64,000 nucleotides of DNA. Source: Candidatus Eiseniibacteriota bacterium. Lineage in GTDB: Bacteria > Eisenbacteria > RBG-16-71-46. Made by a program: the position numbers and the translations under genes. The stretch is from assembly GCA_016215625.1 (NCBI GenBank), contig JACRIW010000032.1:1-64000 (forward strand). The letters run 5' to 3'. Below, in pieces: positions 36,301-43,154 of this stretch. The notes below the pieces were generated by a model, which was not told where the DNA came from, ran no database searches, and saw only the letters and a list, made by a program, of their open reading frames with translations. The first letter of the stretch is position 1, and every line of letters begins with the position of its first letter.

Positions 36301-36453
36301 GCGGGCGCCGAGTCGCGCCGCCCGCTCGGGCTCGCGGTCGTCGGCGGCCTCGCGTTCTCGCAGATCGTCACGCTCTACGTGACGCCGGTCTTCTACACCT
36401 ACCTCGACCGGTTCGCGAAGCGATTCGGCCGCGGACCGAAGGCCGCGGCCTGA
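33373..36453 (+). CDS. RND multidrug efflux pump, HAE1 type
   Basis: A 1026-residue inner-membrane pump (AcrB/MdtB-like length) with start GTG 33373 inside the adaptor's stop. N-terminal [19 protein letters not shown] is the usual 'F..RP..A' first helix. The two porter halves each carry the RND motifs: [39 protein letters not shown] (with the proton-relay aspartates) and the C-terminal [14 protein letters not shown]. Twelve transmembrane helices and two large periplasmic loops are evident. It expels hydrophobic or cationic compounds with proton influx. The pump would need a TolC-like partner from elsewhere. A 13-bp-stem terminator follows. Confidence 0.96.
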   Translation: [1026 protein letters not shown]

Positions 36454-36469
36454 TCCGCGCGCCGCAGGT

Positions 36470-36499
36470 GCGGGGCCGGCGCACGCGCGCCGGCCCCGC
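36470..36499. terminator. Strong terminator hairpin between RND pump and cysE
   Basis: A perfect 13-bp GC stem (36470-36482 with 36487-36499) and 4-nt loop lies between the convergent stop codons of the pump (36453) and cysE (36506). T-runs are short, so it is probably bidirectional and stem-driven. Confidence 0.7.
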
Positions 36500-36505
36500 T
36501 CGGCT

Positions 36506-37276
36506 TCAGATCCCCGCGCCGCTCACGAGTTCCATCGCCGTCGCGCGCGCGTCGTCCTCGCCCTCGCGGATCGAACGGAACGCGGCTTCGATGTCCGCCT
36601 GCGAGGCGCCGCGCGGCAGCACGAGTTCGACGGGGCGCTGGCGCAGTTCGGCGATCTCGCGCGCGAGCCGGCCGACCTGGTCGTGCAGCGCCGTGATGGC
36701 GCGCGCCGTCGGATCGGGCAGGCGGGCGTGCTCGAGTTCGTGCCCGGGCTTCTGCTCCTCGGCCGGCCGGTCCTCGAGGACGCGCCCCGGGATCCCGACG
36801 ACCGTGGAGTGCGGCGGACACGACTTGATCACGACCGAGCCCGACCCCACGCGCGAATGCGCGCCGAGCGTGATGTCGCCGAGCACCTTCGCGCCGGACC
36901 CGACCACGACGTGCGACTCGAGCGTCGGGTGGCGCTTCCCCGGCGACAGGCTCGTGCCGCCGAGCGTCACGCCCTGGTAGATGAGGCAGTCGTCCCCCAC
37001 CACGGCGGTCTCGCCGATCACGACGCCCATGCCGTGATCGATGAACACGCGCCGGCCGAGCGTCGCGCCGGGGTGGATCTCGATCCCGGTGAGGAAGCGC
37101 GAGACGTGTGAGACGAGGCGCGGCAGCACGGGCACGCGCATCCGCCACAGCGCGTGCGCGAGGCGGTGGAACCACTGCGCGTGCAGCCCGGGATAGCAGA
37201 GCAGGATCTCCACGACGTTGCGCGCCGCCGGGTCCTTCCGGCGGATCGTGCGCAGGTCCTCGAGCAGCCGTGTCAT
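36506..37276 (-). CDS. cysE: Serine O-acetyltransferase
   Basis: A 256-residue enzyme making O-acetylserine from serine and acetyl-CoA, the first step of cysteine synthesis. The N-terminal helical part is followed by the left-handed hexapeptide-repeat domain with [38 protein letters not shown] and [25 protein letters not shown], including the catalytic His-Asp pair. The C-terminal helical tail (about 190-256) is longer than in the compact EpsC-type enzyme. The start overlaps the cysK stop (ATGA), so both enzymes of the pathway are translationally coupled. Regulation is likely through the cysK leader. Confidence 0.95.
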   Translation of the reverse strand: MTRLLEDLRTIRRKDPAARNVVEILLCYPGLHAQWFHRLAHALWRMRVPVLPRLVSHVSRFLTGIEIHPGATLGRRVFIDHGMGVVIGETAVVGDDCLIYQGVTLGGTSLSPGKRHPTLESHVVVGSGAKVLGDITLGAHSRVGSGSVVIKSCPPHSTVVGIPGRVLEDRPAEEQKPGHELEHARLPDPTARAITALHDQVGRLAREIAELRQRPVELVLPRGASQADIEAAFRSIREGEDDARATAMELVSGAGI

Positions 37277-38235
37277 GCGCGGACCGCCTCGGCCGGGACG
37301 TCGTCCGGGAAGTCGAACAGCGGGGTCGAGAGGTAGCGTTCGCCGTGGCTCGCGAGCACGGCGACGATCAGCTTGCCCGCGTACTCGGGACGCGCCGCCA
37401 GCCGCAGCGCCGCGTGCGCGACCGCGCCGGACGAGATGCCGACCATGAGCCCCTCCTCGCGCACGAGCCGCCGTGCCGTCGCGAAGGCGTCGTCGTTGGT
37501 CACGCGCACGATCTCGTCGATCAGGTCGGTGCGCAGGATCGAGGGCACGAAGCCCGCGCCGATGCCCTGGATCTTGTGCGGTCCCGGCGCGCCGCCCGAG
37601 AGCACGGGCGAGTCGTCCGGCTCCACGGCGATCGCGCGGAACGTGCTCTTGCGCGCCTTGAGCGCCTCGGCGACTCCGGTGAGCGTGCCGCCCGTGCCGA
37701 CGCCGGCGACCACCGCGTCCACGCGGCCGTCGGTGTCGTCCCAGATCTCGACCGCCGTGGTTTCGCGGTGCACCTTCGGGTTCGCGGGATTGTCGAACTG
37801 GCCGAGGATCACCGAGCCCGGCGTTTCGGCGTGCAGTTCCTGCGCCCGCGCGATCGCCCCCTTCATGCCCTTCGCCCCTTCGGTGAGCACGAGCTTCGCG
37901 CCGAGCGCGTGCAGCACCTTGCGGCGCTCGATCGACATGGTCTCGGGCATGGTGAGCACGAGCGGGATGCCGCGCGCGGCGGCGACGAACGCGAGCGCGA
38001 TGCCCGTGTTGCCGGAGGTGGGCTCGATGAGCGTGGTCTCGCCGGGCTTCACGCGGCCGGAGGCGATGGCGTCGTCGATCATCGCGCGGCCGATGCGGTC
38101 CTTGACGCTCGACATGGGGTTGAACGACTCGAGCTTGAAGACGACCTCGCCGGCGAGGCCCTGCTGCAGCCGGGGCGCGCGCACGAGCGGGGTCCGGCCG
38201 ATGGTGTCGAGAATGCTGTCGTGGATGCGAGCCAT
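37273..38235 (-). CDS. cysK: Cysteine synthase A (O-acetylserine sulfhydrylase)
   Basis: A 320-residue PLP enzyme making cysteine from O-acetylserine and sulfide. K45 in [11 protein letters not shown] is the Schiff-base lysine; [16 protein letters not shown] contacts substrate and [10 protein letters not shown] binds the cofactor phosphate. GISSGA is the third conserved loop. ATG 38235 follows GAGGAGGGCC. The next gene, cysE, overlaps its stop. Upstream on the same strand lie a terminator hairpin and a short ORF with Cys codons, so cysteine probably regulates this operon by attenuation. Confidence 0.96.
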   Translation of the reverse strand: MARIHDSILDTIGRTPLVRAPRLQQGLAGEVVFKLESFNPMSSVKDRIGRAMIDDAIASGRVKPGETTLIEPTSGNTGIALAFVAAARGIPLVLTMPETMSIERRKVLHALGAKLVLTEGAKGMKGAIARAQELHAETPGSVILGQFDNPANPKVHRETTAVEIWDDTDGRVDAVVAGVGTGGTLTGVAEALKARKSTFRAIAVEPDDSPVLSGGAPGPHKIQGIGAGFVPSILRTDLIDEIVRVTNDDAFATARRLVREEGLMVGISSGAVAHAALRLAARPEYAGKLIVAVLASHGERYLSTPLFDFPDDVPAEAVRA

Positions 38236-38258
38236 GGAGGCCCTCCTCGGGTGGGCGT

Positions 38259-38306
38259 GGCGGGAAAAACGAAAACAGCCGCTCTCGGGGATGCGAGAGA
38301 CGGCTG
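38259..38306 (-). terminator. Attenuator terminator in the cysK leader
   Basis: On the minus strand CAGCCG-T-CTCTCG pairs with CGAGAG-CGGCTG (38306-38276, one bulged T) and is followed by TTTTCGTTTTTCCC (38275-38262). It lies upstream of cysK but downstream of a short Cys-rich ORF, the position of an attenuator rather than of a gene end, since the previous gene (MATE exporter) stops 200 bases earlier. Confidence 0.8.
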
Positions 38307-38342
38307 CCTCGGGTCGGATGAAACGGTGTGAGCGCTAACGGG

Positions 38343-38426
38343 TCACGCGCGCGAACCTGCCGACGGGAGACGGTCGTCTCTCCGGCGACAACAACAGCTC
38401 GGGCGAGGGCACGCGTGGCGCTTCAT
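38343..38426 (-). CDS. Putative Cys-codon leader peptide controlling cysK-cysE
   Basis: ATG 38426 opens a 27-codon frame ending in TGA at 38343. Residues 6-13 read CPRPSCCC; codons 11-13 are three consecutive TGT (38396-38388), strikingly unusual for a genome in which TGC should dominate. An in-frame GTG at 38459 would give 38 residues. GATACACT (38444-38437) ends 10 bases before the ATG, compatible with a -10 element and a nearly leaderless message. Directly after the Cys codons, GAGAGACG (38382-38375) can pair with a nearby GTCTCCC and with the 5' arm of the terminator, offering alternative structures. It is too short for routine gene calling. I infer that ribosome stalling at Cys codons relieves termination upstream of cysK. 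Confidence 0.65.
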   Translation of the reverse strand: MKRHACPRPSCCCRRRDDRLPSAGSRA

Positions 38427-38502
38427 GACGTGCGGGAGTGTATCGAAGAGCGTGGTCACGTGAGTACAGATGTCGTCAATCCCGCCGCGTTTCGCACGGA
38501 TT

Positions 38503-39864
38503 TCAGCGGCCGGCGCCTTCGACGTCGAGCCGTCGCACGTCCTGCCAGAGCCGGATCCGGACCCGGGTCACGAGCACCACGCCGACGAGCGCCAGGCCCA
38601 CGACCAGCCCCCACCACAGCCCGACCGGCCCGAGCCCCAGCCGCATGCCGAACCACAGGCTCACGGGCAGCCCGACGACCCAGTAGCCCACGAGGCTCGC
38701 GATCATGGGCCAGCGCGTGTCCCCGACCCCGCGCAGCAGCCCGATCGAGACCACCTGCGTGCCGTCGAAGACCTGGAACACCCCCGCGATCGGGATGAGC
38801 GTGGAAGCGAGCGCGATCACCTCGGCGTCCGAGGAGTAGATGCGGGCGAGCACGCCCGGAACGGCGCGCAGCACGAGCGCGCTCACGCCCATGAAGCCGA
38901 CCCCGGCCACGAGCGCCGCGAGCGCCGAGCGCCGCGCCCGGGGCACGTCCCCCGCTCCGACCGCCTGCCCGACGAGCACCGAGCCCGCGATCGAGACGCC
39001 GAGCGGCACCATGAACGTGAACGAGGCGATGTTGAGCGCCACCTGGTGCGCGGCGCCCGCGACCGGCCCCATGCGCCCCATGATGAGCGCGATCGCCGCG
39101 AAGATGGCGAACTCGAACTCGTACTGCGCGGCGATCGGCAGCCCGATCCGCAGGATGCGGCCGATCGGCCCCATCTGCAGGCTCTCGCGCGACCAGGCGA
39201 GCCACGGCCGCACGTGTGGCCAGGCGAACGCCACGAGCATGCCGAGCATGAACACGCGCGCGAGCGCGGTCGCTATCCCGGCGCCGAGCGGCCCGAGCGC
39301 CGGGAAGCCGAACTTGCCGTACACGAGCGTCCAGCACACGGCGCCGTTGAACACGTTCGAGAGCACGATGCTCCAGACGATCGGCCGCGTGACGTGGTTC
39401 GCCTGCAGCGTCGTGCGCAGCGCGATGAAGAGGAAGAACGCCCAGTAGGTCGGCGCCTGCGCCACCACGTAGGCGACCGCGCCGTCCACGACCTCGGGCG
39501 GCTGTCCGGCGAGGGTGAGCAGCGCGCGCACGGGCAGGCAGGCGAGCGCGGCGCACACGCCGAGCACGCCCGAGAGCACGATGCCGCGCTGCACGCCGCG
39601 GGCGACGGCGGGCGTGTCGCCCGCGCCGACGGCCTGCGAGATCACGGGATCGAGCGCGTTGAGCAGGCCCATGCCGAACGCGCCGAGGCAGAAGCCGTAC
39701 ACGTTGCCGATCGCCACCCCCGCCTGCGCGGCGGCCGACACGTGCCCGATGATGATCGTGTCGGCCACGTTCATGCCCATGAGGCCGAGCTGGGCGAACA
39801 CCACGGGCACCGCGAGCGCGAGCAGGCGGCGATAGTCGGCGGCTTCCGGAGGATGAAAGGACAT
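38503..39864 (-). CDS. MATE family efflux transporter
   Basis: A 453-residue, about 12-helix multidrug and toxin extrusion protein of the NorM/MatE type. The first half shows VPVVFAQLGLMGMNVADTIIIGHV, GFGMGLLNALDPVISQAVGAGD and ARGVQRGIVLSG; the second half repeats them (AAHQVALNIASFTFMVPLGVSIAGSVLVGQAVGAGD). It exchanges sodium or protons for drugs or metabolites. ATG 39864 has only a weak ribosome site (GCGAGCC). It follows the M20 peptidase gene by 29 bases and precedes the cysK leader on the same strand. Confidence 0.92.
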   Translation of the reverse strand: MSFHPPEAADYRRLLALAVPVVFAQLGLMGMNVADTIIIGHVSAAAQAGVAIGNVYGFCLGAFGMGLLNALDPVISQAVGAGDTPAVARGVQRGIVLSGVLGVCAALACLPVRALLTLAGQPPEVVDGAVAYVVAQAPTYWAFFLFIALRTTLQANHVTRPIVWSIVLSNVFNGAVCWTLVYGKFGFPALGPLGAGIATALARVFMLGMLVAFAWPHVRPWLAWSRESLQMGPIGRILRIGLPIAAQYEFEFAIFAAIALIMGRMGPVAGAAHQVALNIASFTFMVPLGVSIAGSVLVGQAVGAGDVPRARRSALAALVAGVGFMGVSALVLRAVPGVLARIYSSDAEVIALASTLIPIAGVFQVFDGTQVVSIGLLRGVGDTRWPMIASLVGYWVVGLPVSLWFGMRLGLGPVGLWWGLVVGLALVGVVLVTRVRIRLWQDVRRLDVEGAGR

Positions 39865-39893
39865 GAGGCTCGCAACTTGTCACACGAGCGCGG

Positions 39894-41255
39894 TCAGTGG
39901 CCAGCGGCCTCCGGCGAACGCGCCACGCCGGCCGCCAGGCGCGCGAGCAGCACCGCCACGCGCTTGCCCTGGATCGGCAGCGCCCGCAGGTCGGCCCACT
40001 CGGAGGACGTGTGTCCGCCGTCGCCCTTGAGCCCGACCGCATCGAGCGTCATGGGGACGCGGTCCCCGACGAACGAGACGTCGGCCGCGCCGGCGCGCAT
40101 CGGGTCCACGGCCTCGACGACGCCGAAACCGAGGTCCTCGCTCGCCCGGCTGAAGAGTGCGAGCAGCCGCCGGTTGCCGCCGGTGGGTTCGAGCTCCGGA
40201 TAGCCGTCGGAGAACGTGAACGCCGCGTCGGTGCGCGCGTGGTGGCGCGAGGCGATGCGCGCCATGACGGCGCGCGCGTGTTCGAGCTGGGCGCGCGTGA
40301 GCGTGCGCAGGTCGCCCGCGACGTACGCGGTGTCGGCGACCACGTTGGTCTTGCCCGAGGCGACGCCGCCGGCGGCAGACGAATCGACCGCCACGTCGCT
40401 GCCGCCGAGCACGAAGCCCGGGTTGAAGGTGAGGTAGGGCTCGCCCGCGAGCGAGTCGCGCACCTCGGCGAGCACGCGAGCCGCCTCGAAGATGGCGCCC
40501 GGGCCGATGTCGGCGCGGAAGACCTGCGAGCTGTGGGCGGGAGTGCCGCGCACCTGCAGCGTCCAGTTGCTCGAGCCGCGCCGCGCGGTGACCGCCCGCT
40601 CGAGCGCCCCGTCGCCGTCCTCGAAGCCGAGCACGGCGGCCGCGCCTTCCGCCGCGGCGGCGAGGGCCGCCCGTGCGAGCGCGAGCGGCGAACCCGGGCG
40701 CTCCTCGTCGCCCGAGAGCACGACGCGGATCGTGAGCCGGTCGAGCAGCCCGGCGTCACGCAGCGCGTGCACGGCGAGCAGCTGGATCACGTCCCCGCCC
40801 TTCATGTCGGTGATGCCGGGTCCGCGCACGGCCGTGCCGGAGAGTTCGGTCCAGCCCTCGAACCCGCTCGTGGGCTCGAACACCGTGTCGAGGTGCCCGA
40901 CGAGCACCACGACGGGCGCGCCGGGGCGCCCCGTCCGCTCGGCGAGCAGGTGCCCCGCGCGGCCCCACGGCGCGCCGTCCACCCAGCGCGCGCGGAAGCC
41001 GAGCGCTTCCCACTCGGGCTTCAGCATCGCGCCGACGGCGCGCACGCCCGCGAGGTTCAGCGTGCCGCTGTTGCACTCGACGAGCCGGCGGAGCAGCGCG
41101 ACGTGCGCGCTCGTGCGCCGGTCCACGGACGCGACGATGCGGCGCTCGGCGGCGTTCAGCCCGGCGGCGCCGGCGACCGGCGCCGCGCACGCGCCTGCGG
41201 CGCCCACGGCGAGCGCGGCGAGCGCGGCGAGCAGGACACGGACGCACCGGCGCAT
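39894..41255 (-). CDS. Exported M20 family metallopeptidase
   Basis: A 453-residue M20-type zinc peptidase (carboxypeptidase G2-like). The N-terminus is a signal peptide, possibly of lipoprotein type (ALAALAVGAAGACAAP). Metal ligands are recognisable: GHLDTVFEP (His-x-Asp), GPGITDMKGG, SGDEERPGS (catalytic Glu pair) and a C-terminal GGHTSSEWAD histidine. The dimerisation domain lies about 230-345. It would remove C-terminal residues from peptides or glutamyl conjugates outside the cytoplasm. ATG 41255 overlaps the last base of the msrA stop (TGATG), giving coupling. Substrate is undetermined. Confidence 0.9.
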   Translation of the reverse strand: MRRCVRVLLAALAALAVGAAGACAAPVAGAAGLNAAERRIVASVDRRTSAHVALLRRLVECNSGTLNLAGVRAVGAMLKPEWEALGFRARWVDGAPWGRAGHLLAERTGRPGAPVVVLVGHLDTVFEPTSGFEGWTELSGTAVRGPGITDMKGGDVIQLLAVHALRDAGLLDRLTIRVVLSGDEERPGSPLALARAALAAAAEGAAAVLGFEDGDGALERAVTARRGSSNWTLQVRGTPAHSSQVFRADIGPGAIFEAARVLAEVRDSLAGEPYLTFNPGFVLGGSDVAVDSSAAGGVASGKTNVVADTAYVAGDLRTLTRAQLEHARAVMARIASRHHARTDAAFTFSDGYPELEPTGGNRRLLALFSRASEDLGFGVVEAVDPMRAGAADVSFVGDRVPMTLDAVGLKGDGGHTSSEWADLRALPIQGKRVAVLLARLAAGVARSPEAAGH

Positions 41256-41794
41256 CACGCCCCCGGCTTCAGGCGCGAGGCGAAGTGCGCGCGCAGTTTG
41301 GCCACCTTGGGGGCGATCGTCGCCTGGCAGTAGGGCTGCCGGGCGTTCTGGCGGTAGTAGCCCTGGTGGTGATCCTCGGCCGGGAAGAACGCGTCGAAGG
41401 GAACGACCTCGGTCACGATCGGGTCCGGCCAGAGCTGCGCGCCGTCCAGCGCCGCGATCAGATCGCGCGCGGCGCGGTCCTGTTCGGCCGAGTGCGTGAA
41501 GATCGCCGAGCGGTATTGCGTGCCCACGTCGGAGCCCTGGCGGTTCAGCGTCGTCGGGTCGTGGAAGACGAAGAACAGCTGCAGCAGTTCGGCGTAGCTC
41601 ACGGCCGCGGGATCGAACGTCACCTGCACGACCTCGGCGTGACCGCTCGTGCCCTCGCACACGGCGCGGTAGCTCGTCACCGCGGGATCACCGCCCGAGA
41701 AGCCGGACTCGACACGTTCGACGCCGTGCACGCGTTCGAAGATCGCCTCGAGACACCAGAAACACCCTCCGGCCAGCGTCGCGACCTCGCTCAT
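41255..41794 (-). CDS. msrA: Peptide methionine sulfoxide reductase
   Basis: A 179-residue MsrA that reduces S-methionine sulfoxide in proteins. The catalytic motif GGCFWC (residues 9-14, nucleophile Cys11) is followed by YRAVCEGTSGHAEVVQVTFD and FFVFHDPTTLNRQGSDVGTQYRS, all characteristic. A likely resolving Cys is in PYCQATIAPK near the C-terminus. ATG 41794 is preceded by GGGGAGGGAGC. It has no signal peptide, so it acts in the cytoplasm, unlike the coupled M20 peptidase downstream. Confidence 0.96.
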   Translation of the reverse strand: MSEVATLAGGCFWCLEAIFERVHGVERVESGFSGGDPAVTSYRAVCEGTSGHAEVVQVTFDPAAVSYAELLQLFFVFHDPTTLNRQGSDVGTQYRSAIFTHSAEQDRAARDLIAALDGAQLWPDPIVTEVVPFDAFFPAEDHHQGYYRQNARQPYCQATIAPKVAKLRAHFASRLKPGA

Positions 41795-41874
41795 GCTCCC
41801 TCCCCGCGTGCGTTGCGTCGGAACCCGCGCGCAACCTGCCACGCGGGGGACGCGGCCACAACCCGAAACGACAG

Positions 41875-41904
41875 CGGCCGCCCCCGCGCGAGCGGGAGCG
41901 GCCG
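41875..41904 (-). terminator. Terminator hairpin of the 41.9-42.7 kb gene
   Basis: CGGCCGCCCCCGC at 41875-41887 pairs with GCGGGAGCGGCCG at 41892-41904 around GCGA, with one mismatch. It follows the minus-strand stop at 41932 by 28 bases; the T-run beyond is short (GTTTC). Confidence 0.6.
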
Positions 41905-41931
41905 TGCCGATGCGTGCTGCGCGACCGCGAA

Positions 41932-42750
41932 CTAGCGGTAGAGCGCCTTCAGCTGGCCCCACGACGTCTTCGTCGTCGGGGTGACCTGGTTCGTGGTGAA
42001 CGTGATGTTCGCCCACGTGGCCTTCAGGTGCGCCGGGTTCGCCGGGAAGCTGTTGGGATCCATGCGAGCCTGGAGGAAGCCACCGAGGTTGCCGTTGTTC
42101 AGGATGCCCCAGAGGCCGTGCGGCGGATCTTCGCCGGGGTTCGCCATGTCCATCGCGAGCACACCCGAGGTGTAGGGCGTGCCGAGCCACACGAGGTCGT
42201 ACTTCATCGTGCCGGGGCTCACGGACGAAAGGCCGTTCGGGTCGTACGTCATGCTGAGCGTCAGCGGCGTGTTCATGGCGAAGTGGATGCCTTCGGCCGC
42301 GGTGAAGCTGTAGAACGGCATGCGGCCGCCGAAGCAGGCGATCTCGCCGTCCGGAACGCGGCAGTTGATACGGCCGTCGGACATCGAGCCGTCCCACCAG
42401 GGCGCGATGTTGAGACCGCACTCGCCGCCGTTCGCGTCGTCACCCGTCAGCGTCATGGTGGCGCCGAAGGAGAACTGCGAGTTGTTCGGGTACTGCGCGA
42501 CCGTGGCGCCGCCGTCGGCCGAGAAGCGCCAGACGTGCTGCTCCGCCCACGCGTTGCAGATGAGCAGCTGGTGCTCGATCGCGACGGACGCGGGGTAGTT
42601 GTTGGTCGTGATGACGGGGGTGCCGGGGCACGTGTTCCAGTTGTTGAGCTGGAACTTCACGTCGTTCGGCACCGGCGTCGCCGCATTCGCGACGGCCGCG
42701 AAGGCGAGCGTCGCGAGGAACGCCAGGCTCTGGTAACCGATCCGCTTCAT
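41932..42750 (-). CDS. Secreted protein of unknown function, LacI-operator associated
   Basis: A 272-residue protein from ATG 42750 with AAGGAGG at 9-base spacing. It has a clean signal peptide (SLAFLATLAFAAVANA). The mature part is rich in Asn, Trp, aromatic residues and Gly, with four or more Cys (CPGTPV, LLICNAW, GECGLN, INCRVPDGEIAC) that could form disulfides, and short beta strands suggesting a beta-sandwich. No catalytic signature is recognised; a lectin or carbohydrate-binding role is plausible given the sequence composition and context. A LacI-type operator identical to the one beside the GH1 gene lies 250 bases upstream (43003-43016), in the long leader. Confidence 0.8.
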   Translation of the reverse strand: MKRIGYQSLAFLATLAFAAVANAATPVPNDVKFQLNNWNTCPGTPVITTNNYPASVAIEHQLLICNAWAEQHVWRFSADGGATVAQYPNNSQFSFGATMTLTGDDANGGECGLNIAPWWDGSMSDGRINCRVPDGEIACFGGRMPFYSFTAAEGIHFAMNTPLTLSMTYDPNGLSSVSPGTMKYDLVWLGTPYTSGVLAMDMANPGEDPPHGLWGILNNGNLGGFLQARMDPNSFPANPAHLKATWANITFTTNQVTPTTKTSWGQLKALYR

Positions 42751-43154
42751 GAGGTGAATCCTCCTTGCTGAAGTGTGACTGGGGACGACAGTGCGGATCC
42801 TTCTCTCGAACGGTGCTGCGGATTGCTCGGTGTTGCGCTGGTCTCGACGGCACTCGATGCGACCGGCCCGCTTCGTCCCGCGGTGCTCGCGAGGTCCGCG
42901 CGAACGCGGGACACGGCGTCGTGAGTGAAGCGATTCGGGTGTCGTCGAAAGCCGGAAAACCGACTCGGCGGAGCCGCGCTCCGTCTTTGTTCGGCTCGAC
43001 GGTGAAAACGATTACATGCACTTCCGGAACGCGTCAACGAAAAGGCCCATGAAACTGCAATGACAACTGTTACATGCGGATTTCCGTCAATGGGCGGTGT
43101 CACGACACGGGCCTGTTCCGGCGCCCGCGCACGCGCCCGCCGGGCACGTGTCCT
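42751..43154. promoter_or_regulatory. Long intergenic control region
   Basis: About 400 bases without a gene between the end of the GH94 gene and the start of the secreted protein gene. It holds the 14-base operator at 43003-43016 and a weaker similar palindrome at 43061-43074 (TGACAACTGTTACA), 58 bases apart. The composition is visibly less GC-rich around 42990-43080 than the flanks, as expected for a promoter. Nothing else is recognisable. Confidence 0.6.
43003..43016. promoter_or_regulatory. LacI-family operator
   Basis: TGAAAACGATTACA fits the LacI/GalR operator consensus TGNAANCGNTTNCA at every fixed position. The same 14-mer is found at 59271-59284 between the lacI-like gene and the GH1 gene. 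It lies upstream of the secreted protein gene (start 42750). Confidence 0.75.

Noticed and set aside
38474-38479. TTGACG as the -35 box of the cysK leader promoter
   Set aside because: The distance to GATACACT is about 31 bases, too long for a standard sigma-70 promoter, so the promoter is left unassigned.
43100-43152. Terminator after the GH94 gene
   Set aside because: Several GC-rich pairings are possible but none gives a single good stem with a T-run.
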